In this document: piece after piece, positions 1 to 7,767 of the stretch
Layout of the letters: the number at the start of each line of letters is the position of its first letter
Position numbering within the stretch: the first letter of the stretch is position 1
Assembly (NCBI RefSeq): GCF_000262755.1
Contig: NZ_AFEU01000003.1
Span: 744,001-808,000 of the forward strand
DNA: 64,000 nucleotides
Source of the DNA: Bacillus methanolicus PB1
GTDB lineage: Bacteria; Bacillota; Bacilli; Bacillales; Cytobacillaceae
Direction: 5' to 3'
Notes under the pieces: generated by a model
What the model saw: only the letters and a program-made list of their open reading frames with translations
What the model was told of the DNA's origin: nothing
Database searches by the model: none
Made by a program: the position numbers and the translations under genes

Positions 1-458
1 AACAGCCCGCCCAGTTCTTTTACTTTATGCTGCAATTCTTTTCCCGATACATAAATTCTTTGTGAGCTGAGATTTATGTTTTTCACATGATGTTTCAGCC
101 ATCTTGAGAAAATGCTCATGGCATTCCATCCTGAAAAAAAGCAAAGCACATGGATTGGTCCTTTACAATTCGCATCAAAAACTTCCAATTCCGAACCTGG
201 GATTATGGCCATGCCGTCATACATCAATCCGCCGTCCGAATATTCTGTCAAATAACCTTGCTCTAATAATGAGTGCATTTCCTCCAAAACCTCAGGTGAA
301 TGGCAGTCGATGACACCGATCATGTTAAGTCCTTTTTCGTCTCTCGCATGCGTGATCATGTTTGTAAATGTCAGTGATTTTGCACCGGTTATTTTAACGG
401 CTTTCCCGGATTGTGTTCTGCCTATATGGATATGCAGATCTACATAAAAAAGGTTCAT
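1..458 (-). CDS. yqxK: YqxK, EndoQ-type PHP endonuclease family (N-terminal part, cut by window edge)
   Basis: This is the first 152 codons of a protein starting MNLFYVDLHIHIGR, running off the left edge of the window. The DLHIHIG stretch is the metal-binding start of a PHP-type phosphoesterase domain, and the following residues (TGAKSLTF, then GVIDCHSPEV) fit the YqxK/EndoQ family of nucleases that cut beside deaminated bases. The start codon overlaps the nudF stop as ATGA, so the two are translationally coupled in one operon. Only the N-terminus is visible, so activity and full length cannot be judged. Family assignment is from recognition of the N-terminal motif and from synteny with B. 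subtilis, where yqxK neighbours nudF. Confidence 0.75.
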   Translation of the reverse strand, partial: MNLFYVDLHIHIGRTQSGKAVKITGAKSLTFTNMITHARDEKGLNMIGVIDCHSPEVLEEMHSLLEQGYLTEYSDGGLMYDGMAIIPGSELEVFDANCKGPIHVLCFFSGWNAMSIFSRWLKHHVKNINLSSQRIYVSGKELQHKVKELGGL

Positions 459-1012
459 TTATTTTTGAGAGCCTCTTGAAGCTGCAAATATTGAACGGCA
501 ATTACAGTTTTTGAATCGTAGATTCTCTGTTCTTTTATATATTGAAGCGCTTCCTCAAGTGTCAGTTCAATAAGATCGACAAACTCATCCTCATCCAGTC
601 CTGCTGCATTTTCCTTTTTGGACAGTCCTTTTGCTACATATAAATGAATAATTTCATCCGCAAAACCAGGAGAGGTCGCAAAAGAGATCAACCATTCCAT
701 CTGTTCGCATTGATATCCCGTTTCCTCTTCTAACTCGCGCAATGCGGTAATACGCGGATCTTCACCTTTTTCCAGTTTACCGGCAGGAATTTCAACTATT
801 GATTTTTCTAGTGGCTTCCGGTATTGTTCCACCATCACGATTTTATTTTCATTTGTTACTGCGATTACAGCTACAGCACCAGGATGCCTAACAATTTCCC
901 GCTTTGATGTTTGTCCGTTTGGTAGCTCAACATCGTCTACTTGCAATTTGACAACTCTTCCCGAAAAAATTTGTTCTGTTTTTATCGTTTTTTCCTCAAA
1001 TAATTTTCCCAT
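455..1012 (-). CDS. nudF: ADP-ribose pyrophosphatase, Nudix family; likely methanol dehydrogenase activator Act
   Basis: The 185-residue protein carries a complete Nudix box at residues 78-100 (G-x5-E-x7-RELEEETGY), the Mg-binding helix of ADP-sugar hydrolases. Members split ADP-ribose into AMP and ribose phosphate in the cytosol. In Bacillus methanolicus the NudF-like protein Act stimulates the NAD-dependent methanol dehydrogenase, and this sequence agrees closely with Act as I remember it, including the MGKLFEEKTIK start. A methanol dehydrogenase gene lies 34 kb away. The ATG follows AAGGAG by nine bases. The gene is cotranscribed with yqxK through an ATGA overlap. The Nudix hydrolase call is firm; the Act role is inferred. 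Confidence 0.92.
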   Translation of the reverse strand: MGKLFEEKTIKTEQIFSGRVVKLQVDDVELPNGQTSKREIVRHPGAVAVIAVTNENKIVMVEQYRKPLEKSIVEIPAGKLEKGEDPRITALRELEEETGYQCEQMEWLISFATSPGFADEIIHLYVAKGLSKKENAAGLDEDEFVDLIELTLEEALQYIKEQRIYDSKTVIAVQYLQLQEALKNK

Positions 1013-1287
1013 TTATCTACACTCCTTTTCTATTCATAAATTTTGTGTCCATACATTTTACCATACATTAGTTAATGGAGTATAGAATAAAAAATATAAG
1101 TTCAAATTAAAAAAGTTTGAGACGGCAGGAAAAGCTTGAGAAAATAGCGTAAAAATATTAAAATAAATTCCAATTGTCTGAAGATTATTTTATCTCTTCT
1201 AAACCAACCAAAAAAGCCAATTCATTTGTGGTTGTTTCGGATTGTTCGATAAAATGAAATAAAAGATATGAAACGAGGTGAATTTTT

Positions 1288-2211
1288 TTGGAAAAAAAAC
1301 AGCTGGGAAGATCAGACTTGATGGTGAGCAAACTCGGTCTTGGATGCATGTCCCTTGGAACGGACCAAAAAGCAGCAAGAGAAATAATTGAGGCTGCCCT
1401 TGAGGAGGGCGTCAATTATTTTGATACAGCCGATTTGTATGATTTCGGCGAGAATGAAAAAATCGTCGGTCAATCATTAAAAGACGTCCGTGAAAAAGTG
1501 ATCATTGCAACAAAAGCAGGAAATCGCTGGAATGACGACAAAACGAGCTGGAGATGGGATCCTTCAAAAGAGTACATAAAAGAAGCTGCGAAGCGAAGCT
1601 TAAAACGGCTTGGGACTGATTATATTGACCTTTTCCAGCTCCACGGCGGAACAATTGACGATCCGATTGATGAGACAATCGAAGCTTTCGAAGAATTAAA
1701 AGCGGAAGGGATTATCCGATATTACGGAATTTCATCAATACGCCCGAATGTAATCCGGGAGTATGTGAAAAGGTCAAATATTGTTTCCGTTATGATGCAG
1801 TACAGCATTTTGGACCGCCGTCCTGAAGAAGAGGCGCTTTCACTATTAAATAACCATCAAATAAGCGTAGTTGCTCGGGGACCTGTTGCAAAAGGCTTGC
1901 TAAGCGGCAAAATGCTTGAAAAAGCTTCAAAATCAGTGAAAGAAAATGGATATTTGGACTACAGTTATCAAGAATTAGAACAAGTCCTGACAGCTTTAAA
2001 AGAAAAGGCTGCGGGTTCCCGTCCTCTTACTGAAATCGCCTTACAATACGATCTGTCCCATCCTGCCGTCGCTGCGGTCATTGCCGGCGCCAGCTCCGTG
2101 CAGCAAGTAAGAGAAAATGTGCGTGCTGTCATGAGCGAGCCGCTTTCACAGGAGGAAGTGGAGCTAATCCAATCTTTAACAAAACTAAACAAGTATGATC
2201 AACATCGATAA
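1288..2211 (+). CDS. yqkF: Aldo/keto reductase YqkF
   Basis: The 307-residue protein is a single-domain NADPH-dependent aldo/keto reductase. The catalytic tetrad is readable as D46 and Y51 (FDTADLYDFGENE), K76 (TKAGNRW) and H119 (FQLHGG). The start is a TTG preceded by GAGGTG seven bases upstream; no better in-frame start carries a ribosome binding site. It is divergent from nudF and convergent with yqkE, the same arrangement as in B. subtilis. The substrate is not known for YqkF-type enzymes and nothing in the sequence settles it. Confidence 0.9.
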   Translation: MEKKQLGRSDLMVSKLGLGCMSLGTDQKAAREIIEAALEEGVNYFDTADLYDFGENEKIVGQSLKDVREKVIIATKAGNRWNDDKTSWRWDPSKEYIKEAAKRSLKRLGTDYIDLFQLHGGTIDDPIDETIEAFEELKAEGIIRYYGISSIRPNVIREYVKRSNIVSVMMQYSILDRRPEEEALSLLNNHQISVVARGPVAKGLLSGKMLEKASKSVKENGYLDYSYQELEQVLTALKEKAAGSRPLTEIALQYDLSHPAVAAVIAGASSVQQVRENVRAVMSEPLSQEEVELIQSLTKLNKYDQHR

Positions 2212-2272
2212 TGTTAAAAAAAGAACTTGGTTTTCTTTTATAATATTTAGATTGAAATAGAATCGGTTCGAC

Positions 2273-2500
2273 GGCTCATGAATGAAATGATAGTCTCTTA
2301 GTTTCATATTGTTGGCTCATAAAATGAAACAAATGTATAATATCCTCAAGTTTTGGTGAAGGTTAAAGCTTATATCAGATCGATGGCTCATAAAATGAAA
2401 CAAAGGCTCATATTTTGAAATAAGGGCTCATATATTAAAATAACGGCTCATATTTAGAAATAAAGGATCATATTTCAAAATAAGGGCTCATAACCTACAT
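2273..2500. repeat. 20-bp degenerate tandem repeat array, GGCTCATA type
   Basis: Units begin at 2385, 2405, 2425, 2445, 2465 and 2485, an exact 20-base period, with consensus GGCTCATATTTTGAAATAAG. Isolated copies of the same unit sit at 2273, 2314 and near 2385. The last unit changes to ATAACCT, as does the end of the array at 23.4 kb. The array lies between the 3' ends of the convergent genes yqkF and yqkE. Confidence 0.85.
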
Positions 2501-2532
2501 TAAAACGAATTACGAAGGTGTCGATAGACTAA

Positions 2533-2581
2533 AAATGCCAAGCCTGACGATAGATTCGGGTTCAGCCTGGCAATTTTCAGA
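2533..2581. terminator. Imperfect bidirectional hairpin between yqkF and yqkE
   Basis: The arms AAAATGCCAAGCCTGA and TTCAGCCTGGCAATTTT pair with a few mismatches, flanked by A-rich and T-rich tracts. The position between convergent genes suggests a shared terminator, but the stem is imperfect. Confidence 0.45.
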
Positions 2582-2605
2582 TTAAATGTGCCTTTTATCA
2601 TTGGT

Positions 2606-2685
2606 TTATGCGCCACTTTTAATAAATTATAAGCCAGTTTTAAACATTTATGAGCCACTTTTCAATAAATGAACCACTTCCTCTC
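2606..2685. repeat. Inverted-orientation copies of the GGCTCATA repeat
   Basis: Read on the minus strand there are about four units of 20-21 bases with core GTGGCTCATAAATG or TGGCTTATAATTTATTAAAAG. This is the same GGCTCATA core as the array at 2385-2500 but in the opposite orientation, so the two arrays face each other across the hairpin at 2533-2581. Confidence 0.7.
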
Positions 2686-2702
2686 TTTTCATAGGTTCAA
2701 CA

Positions 2703-2948
2703 TTATTTAAAGTCCTTCCAGTTTAAATTGCTTTCTGAAAGCAGTTCTTCAAATGATTTATTTTTTTCCCGCTGGCGCCGTTCTTCCCTTTTTCTTTGTT
2801 CTTCTTCTTTCTGTCTTCGTTCTTCTTCTGCCTTCAGTTCTTTTTGTTTTTCTTTTAATTGCTTCATCAAATCTTGATTCAGCATATCGCCTAACGTAAC
2901 CATGCTTTCATCTTTTTTCGGTTTATGATTGGATGGTTGTCTTTTCAT
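2703..2948 (-). CDS. yqkE: YqkE family small charged protein
   Basis: This is an 81-residue, highly charged protein. Residues 25-68 are almost entirely K, E, R and Q, predicting a single long alpha helix or coiled coil, and it ends with SNLNWKDFK. Length and composition fit the YqkE family (DUF3886) of Bacillaceae, whose function is unknown. The ATG has a GAGGAATGAGGA ribosome binding site just upstream. It is convergent with yqkF across a repeat array. No signal peptide or membrane segment is present, so it should be cytosolic. Confidence 0.8.
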   Translation of the reverse strand: MKRQPSNHKPKKDESMVTLGDMLNQDLMKQLKEKQKELKAEEERRQKEEEQRKREERRQREKNKSFEELLSESNLNWKDFK

Positions 2949-3064
2949 TCCTCATTCCTCACTACCAAATAATTTGAAAAATATTATATCATCATGTTTA
3001 TAAAAAATGACAGGGAGATACTCACAAAAGTTGTTTGTCATATATATTGCACATTAAATATGAT

Positions 3065-3101
3065 TAAAAAGAGCTCACAGTGTACACTGTAAGCTCTTTT
3101 T
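3065..3101. terminator. Terminator of hmp
   Basis: AAAAAGAGCT and AGCTCTTTTT form a strong stem around ACAGTGTACACTGT, with A and T tracts on both sides. It lies 35 bases after the hmp stop. Confidence 0.85.
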
Positions 3102-3135
3102 CGATTCTTCTCTTAGAGGAGCAAAATCTTTTATG

Positions 3136-4332
3136 TTATAGTTTCATACTTGGCCCGAAGAATTCGTAATGAATTGCTTCTTTTTTCACGCCAATATCTA
3201 CTAATGCTTGATAAATGGCTTTCATAAATGGAACAGGTCCGCACATATAGTAATCAGCATCTTTGTTTTCAATTACTTCTTTCAGCCATTCAGACGTAAT
3301 GTATCCCTCTTTATCAAAGTTTTGCGCAAGCTTATCTTCTTCAGTCGGTTCGGAATAGCAGAAAAGAACTTTTGCACCTAATGAAGATGCTTCTTCACGA
3401 AGAGCATGATATTGTCCATTTCTTGCTGCATGGATAAATGTGATATCACGTTCCGGCTGTTCTTTTGAAGCAACCTTTAACATACTTATTAATGGTGTAA
3501 TCCCTACTCCGCCGCTGATAAGTACAAGAGGCTTTTTACTCTCCATATTTAAAACAAAGTCACCTGCAGGAACACTTACTTCAATTGTATCTCCCTCATT
3601 TACAAAGTTATGCAGGTAATTAGAAACTACTCCCTTTGGTTTGTGTTCTTCTGCTTCGCGCTTAACCGAAATGCGATAATACTCTCCATTCGGAGCATCA
3701 GATAAACTGTATTGGCGAATTTGTGTATACTCGCTGCTCGGTATTTTGACGCGGACACTAATATACTGACCCGGCATGAAAGAAGCTACCTTTGAACTGT
3801 CTTTTGGTTTTAGATAAAAGGATGTAATAACATCACTTTCTTTTATTTTGTTTGCAACATAAAATTCTTTGAAATCTCTCCATCCGCCTTCTTTGCTTTC
3901 TACTTCTTCATACATCTCTTTCTCAATAGAAATAAATGTATCTGCCAGAACACCGTATGCTTCTGTCCAAGCTTGAATGATTTCATCTGTAGCTGCATCT
4001 TTTAATACATCTTTGATCGCTAAAATTAAATATTTTCCTACGATTGGATAATGCTCCGGTTTAATTCCGAGGCTGCGATGTTTATGAGCAATTAGTTTCA
4101 CATCAGGCATGATTTTTTCAATCTGGTCAATATAAACCGCAAATGCATAAACCGCATTAGCTAATGCTGATTGCTGTCTGCCTATTTTTTGATTCGTATG
4201 GTTAAAAATATTTAAAAGTTCCGGATGCGCCTTTAACATCGTCGCATAAAAACGCTTTGTAATTTCTTCACCATGTTTTTCCAATACAGGAACAGTACTT
4301 TTTATAATTTCAATCGTTTTCGCACTTAACAT
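3136..4332 (-). CDS. hmp: Flavohemoglobin, nitric oxide dioxygenase
   Basis: The protein oxidises NO to nitrate using O2 and NAD(P)H. The globin domain (about 1-140) shows distal Y29 and Q53 and proximal H85 in AHKHRSLGI. The reductase half has the FAD motif RQYSLSDAP, the nucleotide-binding GGVGITPLISML, and the closing MCGPVPFM and FFGP motifs. I place the start at the ATG at 4332, since AAGGA lies nine bases upstream; an in-frame GTG two codons earlier is too close to that site. Length from this start is 398 residues, normal for the family. It is divergent from nsrR across two palindromes that are probably NsrR operators. Confidence 0.96.
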   Translation of the reverse strand: MLSAKTIEIIKSTVPVLEKHGEEITKRFYATMLKAHPELLNIFNHTNQKIGRQQSALANAVYAFAVYIDQIEKIMPDVKLIAHKHRSLGIKPEHYPIVGKYLILAIKDVLKDAATDEIIQAWTEAYGVLADTFISIEKEMYEEVESKEGGWRDFKEFYVANKIKESDVITSFYLKPKDSSKVASFMPGQYISVRVKIPSSEYTQIRQYSLSDAPNGEYYRISVKREAEEHKPKGVVSNYLHNFVNEGDTIEVSVPAGDFVLNMESKKPLVLISGGVGITPLISMLKVASKEQPERDITFIHAARNGQYHALREEASSLGAKVLFCYSEPTEEDKLAQNFDKEGYITSEWLKEVIENKDADYYMCGPVPFMKAIYQALVDIGVKKEAIHYEFFGPSMKL

Positions 4333-4351
4333 TTTCACTCATCCTTTTTAA

Positions 4352-4374
4352 ATATGCATTTTAAATACATCTTT
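4352..4374. promoter_or_regulatory. Candidate NsrR operator 1 (proximal to hmp)
   Basis: ATGCATTTTAAATACAT is a near-perfect palindrome within AT-rich flanks and resembles the ATRTATYTTAAATATAT pattern of B. subtilis NsrR sites. It sits about 20 bases upstream of the hmp start, just downstream of a TATAAA-like -10 on the minus strand. Confidence 0.65.
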
Positions 4375-4397
4375 ATAGTAAAAGAATTTGAAGTAAA

Positions 4398-4420
4398 AAG
4401 ATATATTTTATATACATCTT
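4398..4420. promoter_or_regulatory. Candidate NsrR operator 2 (distal)
   Basis: This is a 23-base palindrome with outer arms AAGAT and ATCTT around TATATTTTATATA. It shares its arms with the first site, 46 bases away, and would cover the -35 area of the hmp promoter. Confidence 0.65.
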
Positions 4421-4540
4421 TAAAAAAAATGTCACAATTTCTAATGTGATTATGATGAAAACAGCGGCTGCTTTTCTTAATTCTTTGCCAAAGTTAATAT
4501 ATTTATTAGCAGCTTATTTCTCATTAGGAGAGCGTAAACC

Positions 4541-4570
4541 TTACTAATAGTTAGGAAAAAATGCTATGAT
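4541..4570 (+). promoter_or_regulatory. Sigma-A-like promoter of nsrR
   Basis: TTACTA at 4541 and TATGAT at 4565 are separated by 18 bases; the nsrR start follows 34 bases later with AGGGG as ribosome binding site. The match at -35 is moderate. Confidence 0.45.
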
Positions 4571-4603
4571 AAGGATACCTTAAATGAACCAGGGGTTAGT
4601 GAA

Positions 4604-5044
4604 ATGAGATTAACAAATTATACGGATTACTCGATTCGTGTTTTATTATATCTGGCATTAAAAAAAGATCATGAATTAAGCAATATTAAAGAGATTGCAG
4701 AAGCCTATCACATCTCAAAAAATCATTTAATGAAAGTTATTCATGAGCTCGGAAAGCTTGGTCTTATAGAGACGATCCGGGGACGCAACGGCGGCATACG
4801 ACTTGCAAAGCATCCCCGCGACATCAATATCGGGGAAGTCGTAACCCACACAGAGGAAGATTTTCACGTGGTAGAGTGTTTTCATCGCGAGGGAAATCAA
4901 TGTCTCATCTCACCCTCTTGTAAATTAAAACATGCTTTTTATGAAGCACTTCAAGCATTCATCACTGTCTTAAAAGGGTATACATTAGAAGATCTGACTC
5001 AAAACAAAGACGAGCTCCAGCAGCTTTTACGTTCTAAAACGTAA
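4604..5044 (+). CDS. nsrR: Rrf2-family NO-sensing repressor NsrR
   Basis: The 146-residue protein has an N-terminal winged helix of the Rrf2 family (MRLTNYTDYSIRVLLYLA; recognition helix near 35-50, HISKNHLMKVIHEL) and three cysteines C92, C100 and C106, the ligand set for the [Fe-S] cluster of NsrR. Loss of the cluster by NO relieves repression. Its partner hmp is divergently transcribed across two palindromic candidate operators, the standard arrangement for NO detoxification. IscR is a less likely alternative because the context is hmp and not isc. Confidence 0.93.
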   Translation: MRLTNYTDYSIRVLLYLALKKDHELSNIKEIAEAYHISKNHLMKVIHELGKLGLIETIRGRNGGIRLAKHPRDINIGEVVTHTEEDFHVVECFHREGNQCLISPSCKLKHAFYEALQAFITVLKGYTLEDLTQNKDELQQLLRSKT

Positions 5045-5111
5045 ATTATAGAAAAAATCGGAGGGAAATTTACATCGCCGCCATAACAACACCTGACTAT
5101 ACTAAGAAATC

Positions 5112-5152
5112 AAGCGTACAGTATTGAAGATGTACGCTTTTGCTTTCTTTTA
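5112..5152 (+). terminator. Terminator of nsrR
   Basis: AAGCGTAC and GTACGCTT pair around a 12-base loop and are followed by TTTGCTTTCTTTT. It also lies at the 3' end of the convergent lipoprotein gene. Confidence 0.75.
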
Positions 5153-5599
5153 ACTACCAATTCCATGCTCTTTTATTGAATTAAATAATACCTTTTTTAG
5201 TTCCTTGGCATGATCTTTGTCTAAAATTCCAAAGTTTTCTGTTTCATCGGAACTAATAATGGTTGCTGTTCCATTTTCCTGATTGAACCATATCAAATAT
5301 TCAACCAATTTCTCAAGCATATTTTCGTCAATCTCAAAGAAAAGAATAGCTTTTACATCTTCTTTTCTCGACATCTTTGCCTCTACATATTGTTCCCATT
5401 CAATTTTTTCAAATATCTTATTTAACATATTCACCGTGTCTTTATCTGTAATCATTACAGCTTGGCTATAACTTCCGTCTGATTTCACTTCTTGAACATC
5501 GACTCTCGTTAGTTGTTTTAAATCACTGCGGCAACCAATCAATAGCAAAGTGAAAAAGGAAAATACCAAGAAGTTTACAATCCATTTTTTAATATCCAA
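5150..5599 (-). CDS. Putative lipoprotein, YhfM-like
   Basis: The protein begins MDIKKWIVNFLVFSFFTLLLIGC: a basic n-region, a hydrophobic core and the lipobox LIGC, so it should be lipid-anchored outside the membrane. The remainder (WEQYVEAKMSRKED, then YLIWFNQENGTATII) resembles small YhfM-type Bacillus lipoproteins of unknown role. The start is uncertain. An in-frame TTG ten codons upstream has no ribosome binding site, and the only good one (AAAGGAGG, 5603-5610) lies three bases before the TTG chosen here and nine bases before an ATT codon that would also fit. Confidence 0.65.
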   Translation of the reverse strand: MDIKKWIVNFLVFSFFTLLLIGCRSDLKQLTRVDVQEVKSDGSYSQAVMITDKDTVNMLNKIFEKIEWEQYVEAKMSRKEDVKAILFFEIDENMLEKLVEYLIWFNQENGTATIISSDETENFGILDKDHAKELKKVLFNSIKEHGIGS

Positions 5600-5954
5600 A
5601 TACCTCCTTTTAACTACAAGAATGATCAATAGTTATTCTGTAATTCCTTATAAATTCCTTTAATTAGGTAAGAAAATTCAAAATTCATAAAATATCAATT
5701 TAACTCTTATTAAAATTTTGCTGTTATTATTTATTTCTTTCGTAAAAGAAAAAAGGAAAAGCGAAATTAATGAGGGGCGATACTGGCATATTAATTCAAA
5801 AAAAGAAATTAACTGCTTTTACATTAATTGGTAGGTAAAAAAGGAAAGTGTTATGTTATATAGTAAAGCTAATGATTAATAACTCTAGAAAAAAAATGAA
5901 CCGGTAGTAGAACGTGATATACTAATATTGCGGGAGACTTTTTTATGAGATTAT

Positions 5955-6068
5955 ATGAAACTAGATGAAACCTTTGCTTTGACAGTATTAAATTATTACC
6001 AAAGGAATAAAGAATTTCTAAAGGAATGGGAAGTGGGAAGACCACATGAGATGGGTATTGTTAAATAA
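5955..6068 (+). pseudogene. Remnant of a RimJ-type GNAT acetyltransferase
   Basis: A short open stretch encodes LTVLNYYQRNKEFLKEW and then EVGRPHEM before a stop. This is typical of the first 40 residues of RimJ/RimL-like N-acetyltransferases, in which the region continues for another 130 residues. Nothing downstream continues the fold, so it is read as a decayed N-terminal fragment in the 580-base gap between the lipoprotein gene and scoB. Confidence 0.5.
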
Positions 6069-6133
6069 ACCTTATAAGACAAAATAGCTTAGGAGCGGTT
6101 ATTTTTCTCTTTAGCTACTTTAAAGACTAAAAC

Positions 6134-6164
6134 AAAAAGGCAGGATTATTACACCCTGCCTTTT
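6134..6164 (-). terminator. Terminator of scoAB
   Basis: On the minus strand AAAAGGCAGG and CCTGCCTTTTT form a ten-pair stem 14 bases after the scoB stop, followed by a T-rich tract. Confidence 0.85.
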
Positions 6165-6177
6165 ACATAAAAAAATA

Positions 6178-6848
6178 CTAGAAAGCGTCAGTCAAAACCG
6201 TTTCATCGATGATCAATTCAGGTTCGGTTGAATTTACAATATCTTCAATTGTGAAGCCTTTTGCCGCTTCTACAAGCTTCAGACCGGATTCTGTTACATC
6301 GATAACGGCCCGCTCTGTAATTATCCGGTCTACAACTCCCTTTCCTGTAAGAGGCAAACTGCACTCTTTCAAAATTTTAGAATCGCCGTTTTTATTCGAG
6401 TGCTCCATGATCACAATAATCTTTTGCGCTCCATGGACAAGATCCATTGCCCCGCCCATTCCTTTGATCATTTTGCCGGGTATCATCCAATTGGCGAGAT
6501 CGCCTCTCTCGGAAACTTCCATTCCTCCGAGGATGGCGAGATGAATATGCCCTCCGCGAATCATGGCAAACGATTCGGCACTGTCAAAATACGAAGCACC
6601 CGGGATTGCCGTTACGGTTTCTTTTCCGGCGTTAATCAAGTCAGGATCGACTTCATTTTCTTCAGGATACGGACCAATGCCAAGAAGGCCGTTTTCCGAC
6701 TGAAGCACAACTTCCTTATTTTTCGAAATATAGTTGGCTACAAGAGTCGGCATTCCAATTCCAAGGTTCACATAAAAGCCATTTTCAATTTCTTTTTTGC
6801 CACTCGTCTGGCAATCCTTTCACGAACAGCCGCTTTGTCTTTGCTCAT
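6178..6848 (-). pseudogene. scoB: Acetoacetate:succinyl-CoA transferase subunit B, -1 frameshift at codons 17-19 (may be recoded)
   Basis: The beta subunit of the 3-oxoacid CoA-transferase starts at the ATG at 6848 behind AAAGGAG and reads [19 protein letters not shown], then runs out of frame. The body of the protein ([16 protein letters not shown], catalytic Glu in QSENGLLG) continues in the -1 frame from about 6790 to 6178. The junction is the heptamer A AAA AAG (6798-6792), in the correct phase for -1 slippage, and one base less would give the expected [14 protein letters not shown]. It may be a mutation, a sequencing error, recoding, or a restart at GTG 6771. The rest of the gene is intact and pairs with scoA 22 bases upstream. 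Confidence 0.8.
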
Positions 6849-6870
6849 GTTTTCTCTCCTTTCATAAAAA

Positions 6871-7560
6871 CTATTTTTTTACTGTAAGCCGTTCAATCCG
6901 CTTCTCCTGTTCTCCTTCAATCAATACCTGAACGTAAATGCTTGGCGTATGAATGAAATTCGGATCAAGTTCCCCTGTTTCATAAAGTGTTTCAACTTCT
7001 GCGATTGTCACTTTTCCTGCTGCCGCGATCATTGGATTAAAGTTTCTTGCCGTTTTGTGATAAATCAAATTTCCCATTTTGTCTCCTTTCCAGGCGCGGA
7101 CAAGACTAAAATCTGCAGTAAGCGCTTCTTCAAGAAGATATTCTTTTCCGTTAAACACTCTTGTTTCTTTTCCTTCCGCAATCGGAGTGCCGACACCAGC
7201 CGGGGTGAAAAACGCCGGAATTCCCGCTCCGCCTGCCCGGATTTTTTCCGCAAGTGTTCCCTGAGGAATTAATTCAACTTCGACCTCACCGTTCAATACT
7301 TGCCGCTCAAATTCTTTATTTTCCCCCACATAAGAACCGACCATTTTCTTGATTTGTTTGTTTTTCAAAAGAAGTCCAAGTCCCCAATCGTCTACGCCGC
7401 AGTTATTTGAAATGACCGTTAAGTTTTTCACACCTTTTTCAACCAGGGCCAGGATAAGGTTTTCCGGTATTCCGCAAAGACCGAAACCGCCGACCATAAG
7501 TGTGGCGCCGTCATGAATGTCAGCTACTGCCTCATGGAAGGATGTGCATATTTTCTTCAT
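6871..7560 (-). CDS. scoA: Acetoacetate:succinyl-CoA transferase subunit A
   Basis: The alpha subunit transfers CoA from succinyl-CoA to acetoacetate together with ScoB, feeding acetoacetyl-CoA to thiolysis. It has the CoA-binding [13 protein letters not shown] near residue 25 and the conserved [16 protein letters not shown] near 112. Two ATGs lie two codons apart (7566 and 7560). The second is chosen because AGGAG lies nine bases before it and only three before the first. The gene starts a two-gene operon with scoB and has a perfect catabolite-responsive element just upstream. HMG-CoA lyase, which makes acetoacetate, is divergently transcribed next door. Confidence 0.92.
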   Translation of the reverse strand: MKKICTSFHEAVADIHDGATLMVGGFGLCGIPENLILALVEKGVKNLTVISNNCGVDDWGLGLLLKNKQIKKMVGSYVGENKEFERQVLNGEVEVELIPQGTLAEKIRAGGAGIPAFFTPAGVGTPIAEGKETRVFNGKEYLLEEALTADFSLVRAWKGDKMGNLIYHKTARNFNPMIAAAGKVTIAEVETLYETGELDPNFIHTPSIYVQVLIEGEQEKRIERLTVKK

Positions 7561-7575
7561 TCGCATTCACTCCTA

Positions 7576-7590
7576 TTGAAAACGCTTCCT
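7576..7590. promoter_or_regulatory. Candidate catabolite-responsive element (cre) for scoAB
   Basis: TTGAAAACGCTTCCT agrees with every position of the CcpA consensus WTGNAANCGNWNNCW. It lies 16-30 bases upstream of the scoA start, where bound CcpA would block transcription. Repression by glucose is inferred. Confidence 0.65.
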
Positions 7591-7767
7591 AATTTTAATA
7601 AAGTTTACTATATTTCTATAATTGTCTCTAAAACAGGACCGATTCACATAATCTTCTGGTCTACTCCAGCACTTTCATTTCACATTAATTTTGCGAAAAT
7701 TTTTATTATTCTTGCTTTTTTAAATTTATTCCCTCTAAAATAATTTATGAGAACAGGAGGGTGAAAC

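Noticed and set aside
2385-2500. Tandem arrays as CRISPR
   Set aside because: Units of 20-21 bases abut directly without unique spacers, and no cas gene lies in the window.
7065-7272. Short frames on both strands inside scoA
   Set aside because: They are alternative-frame readings of a well-supported gene.
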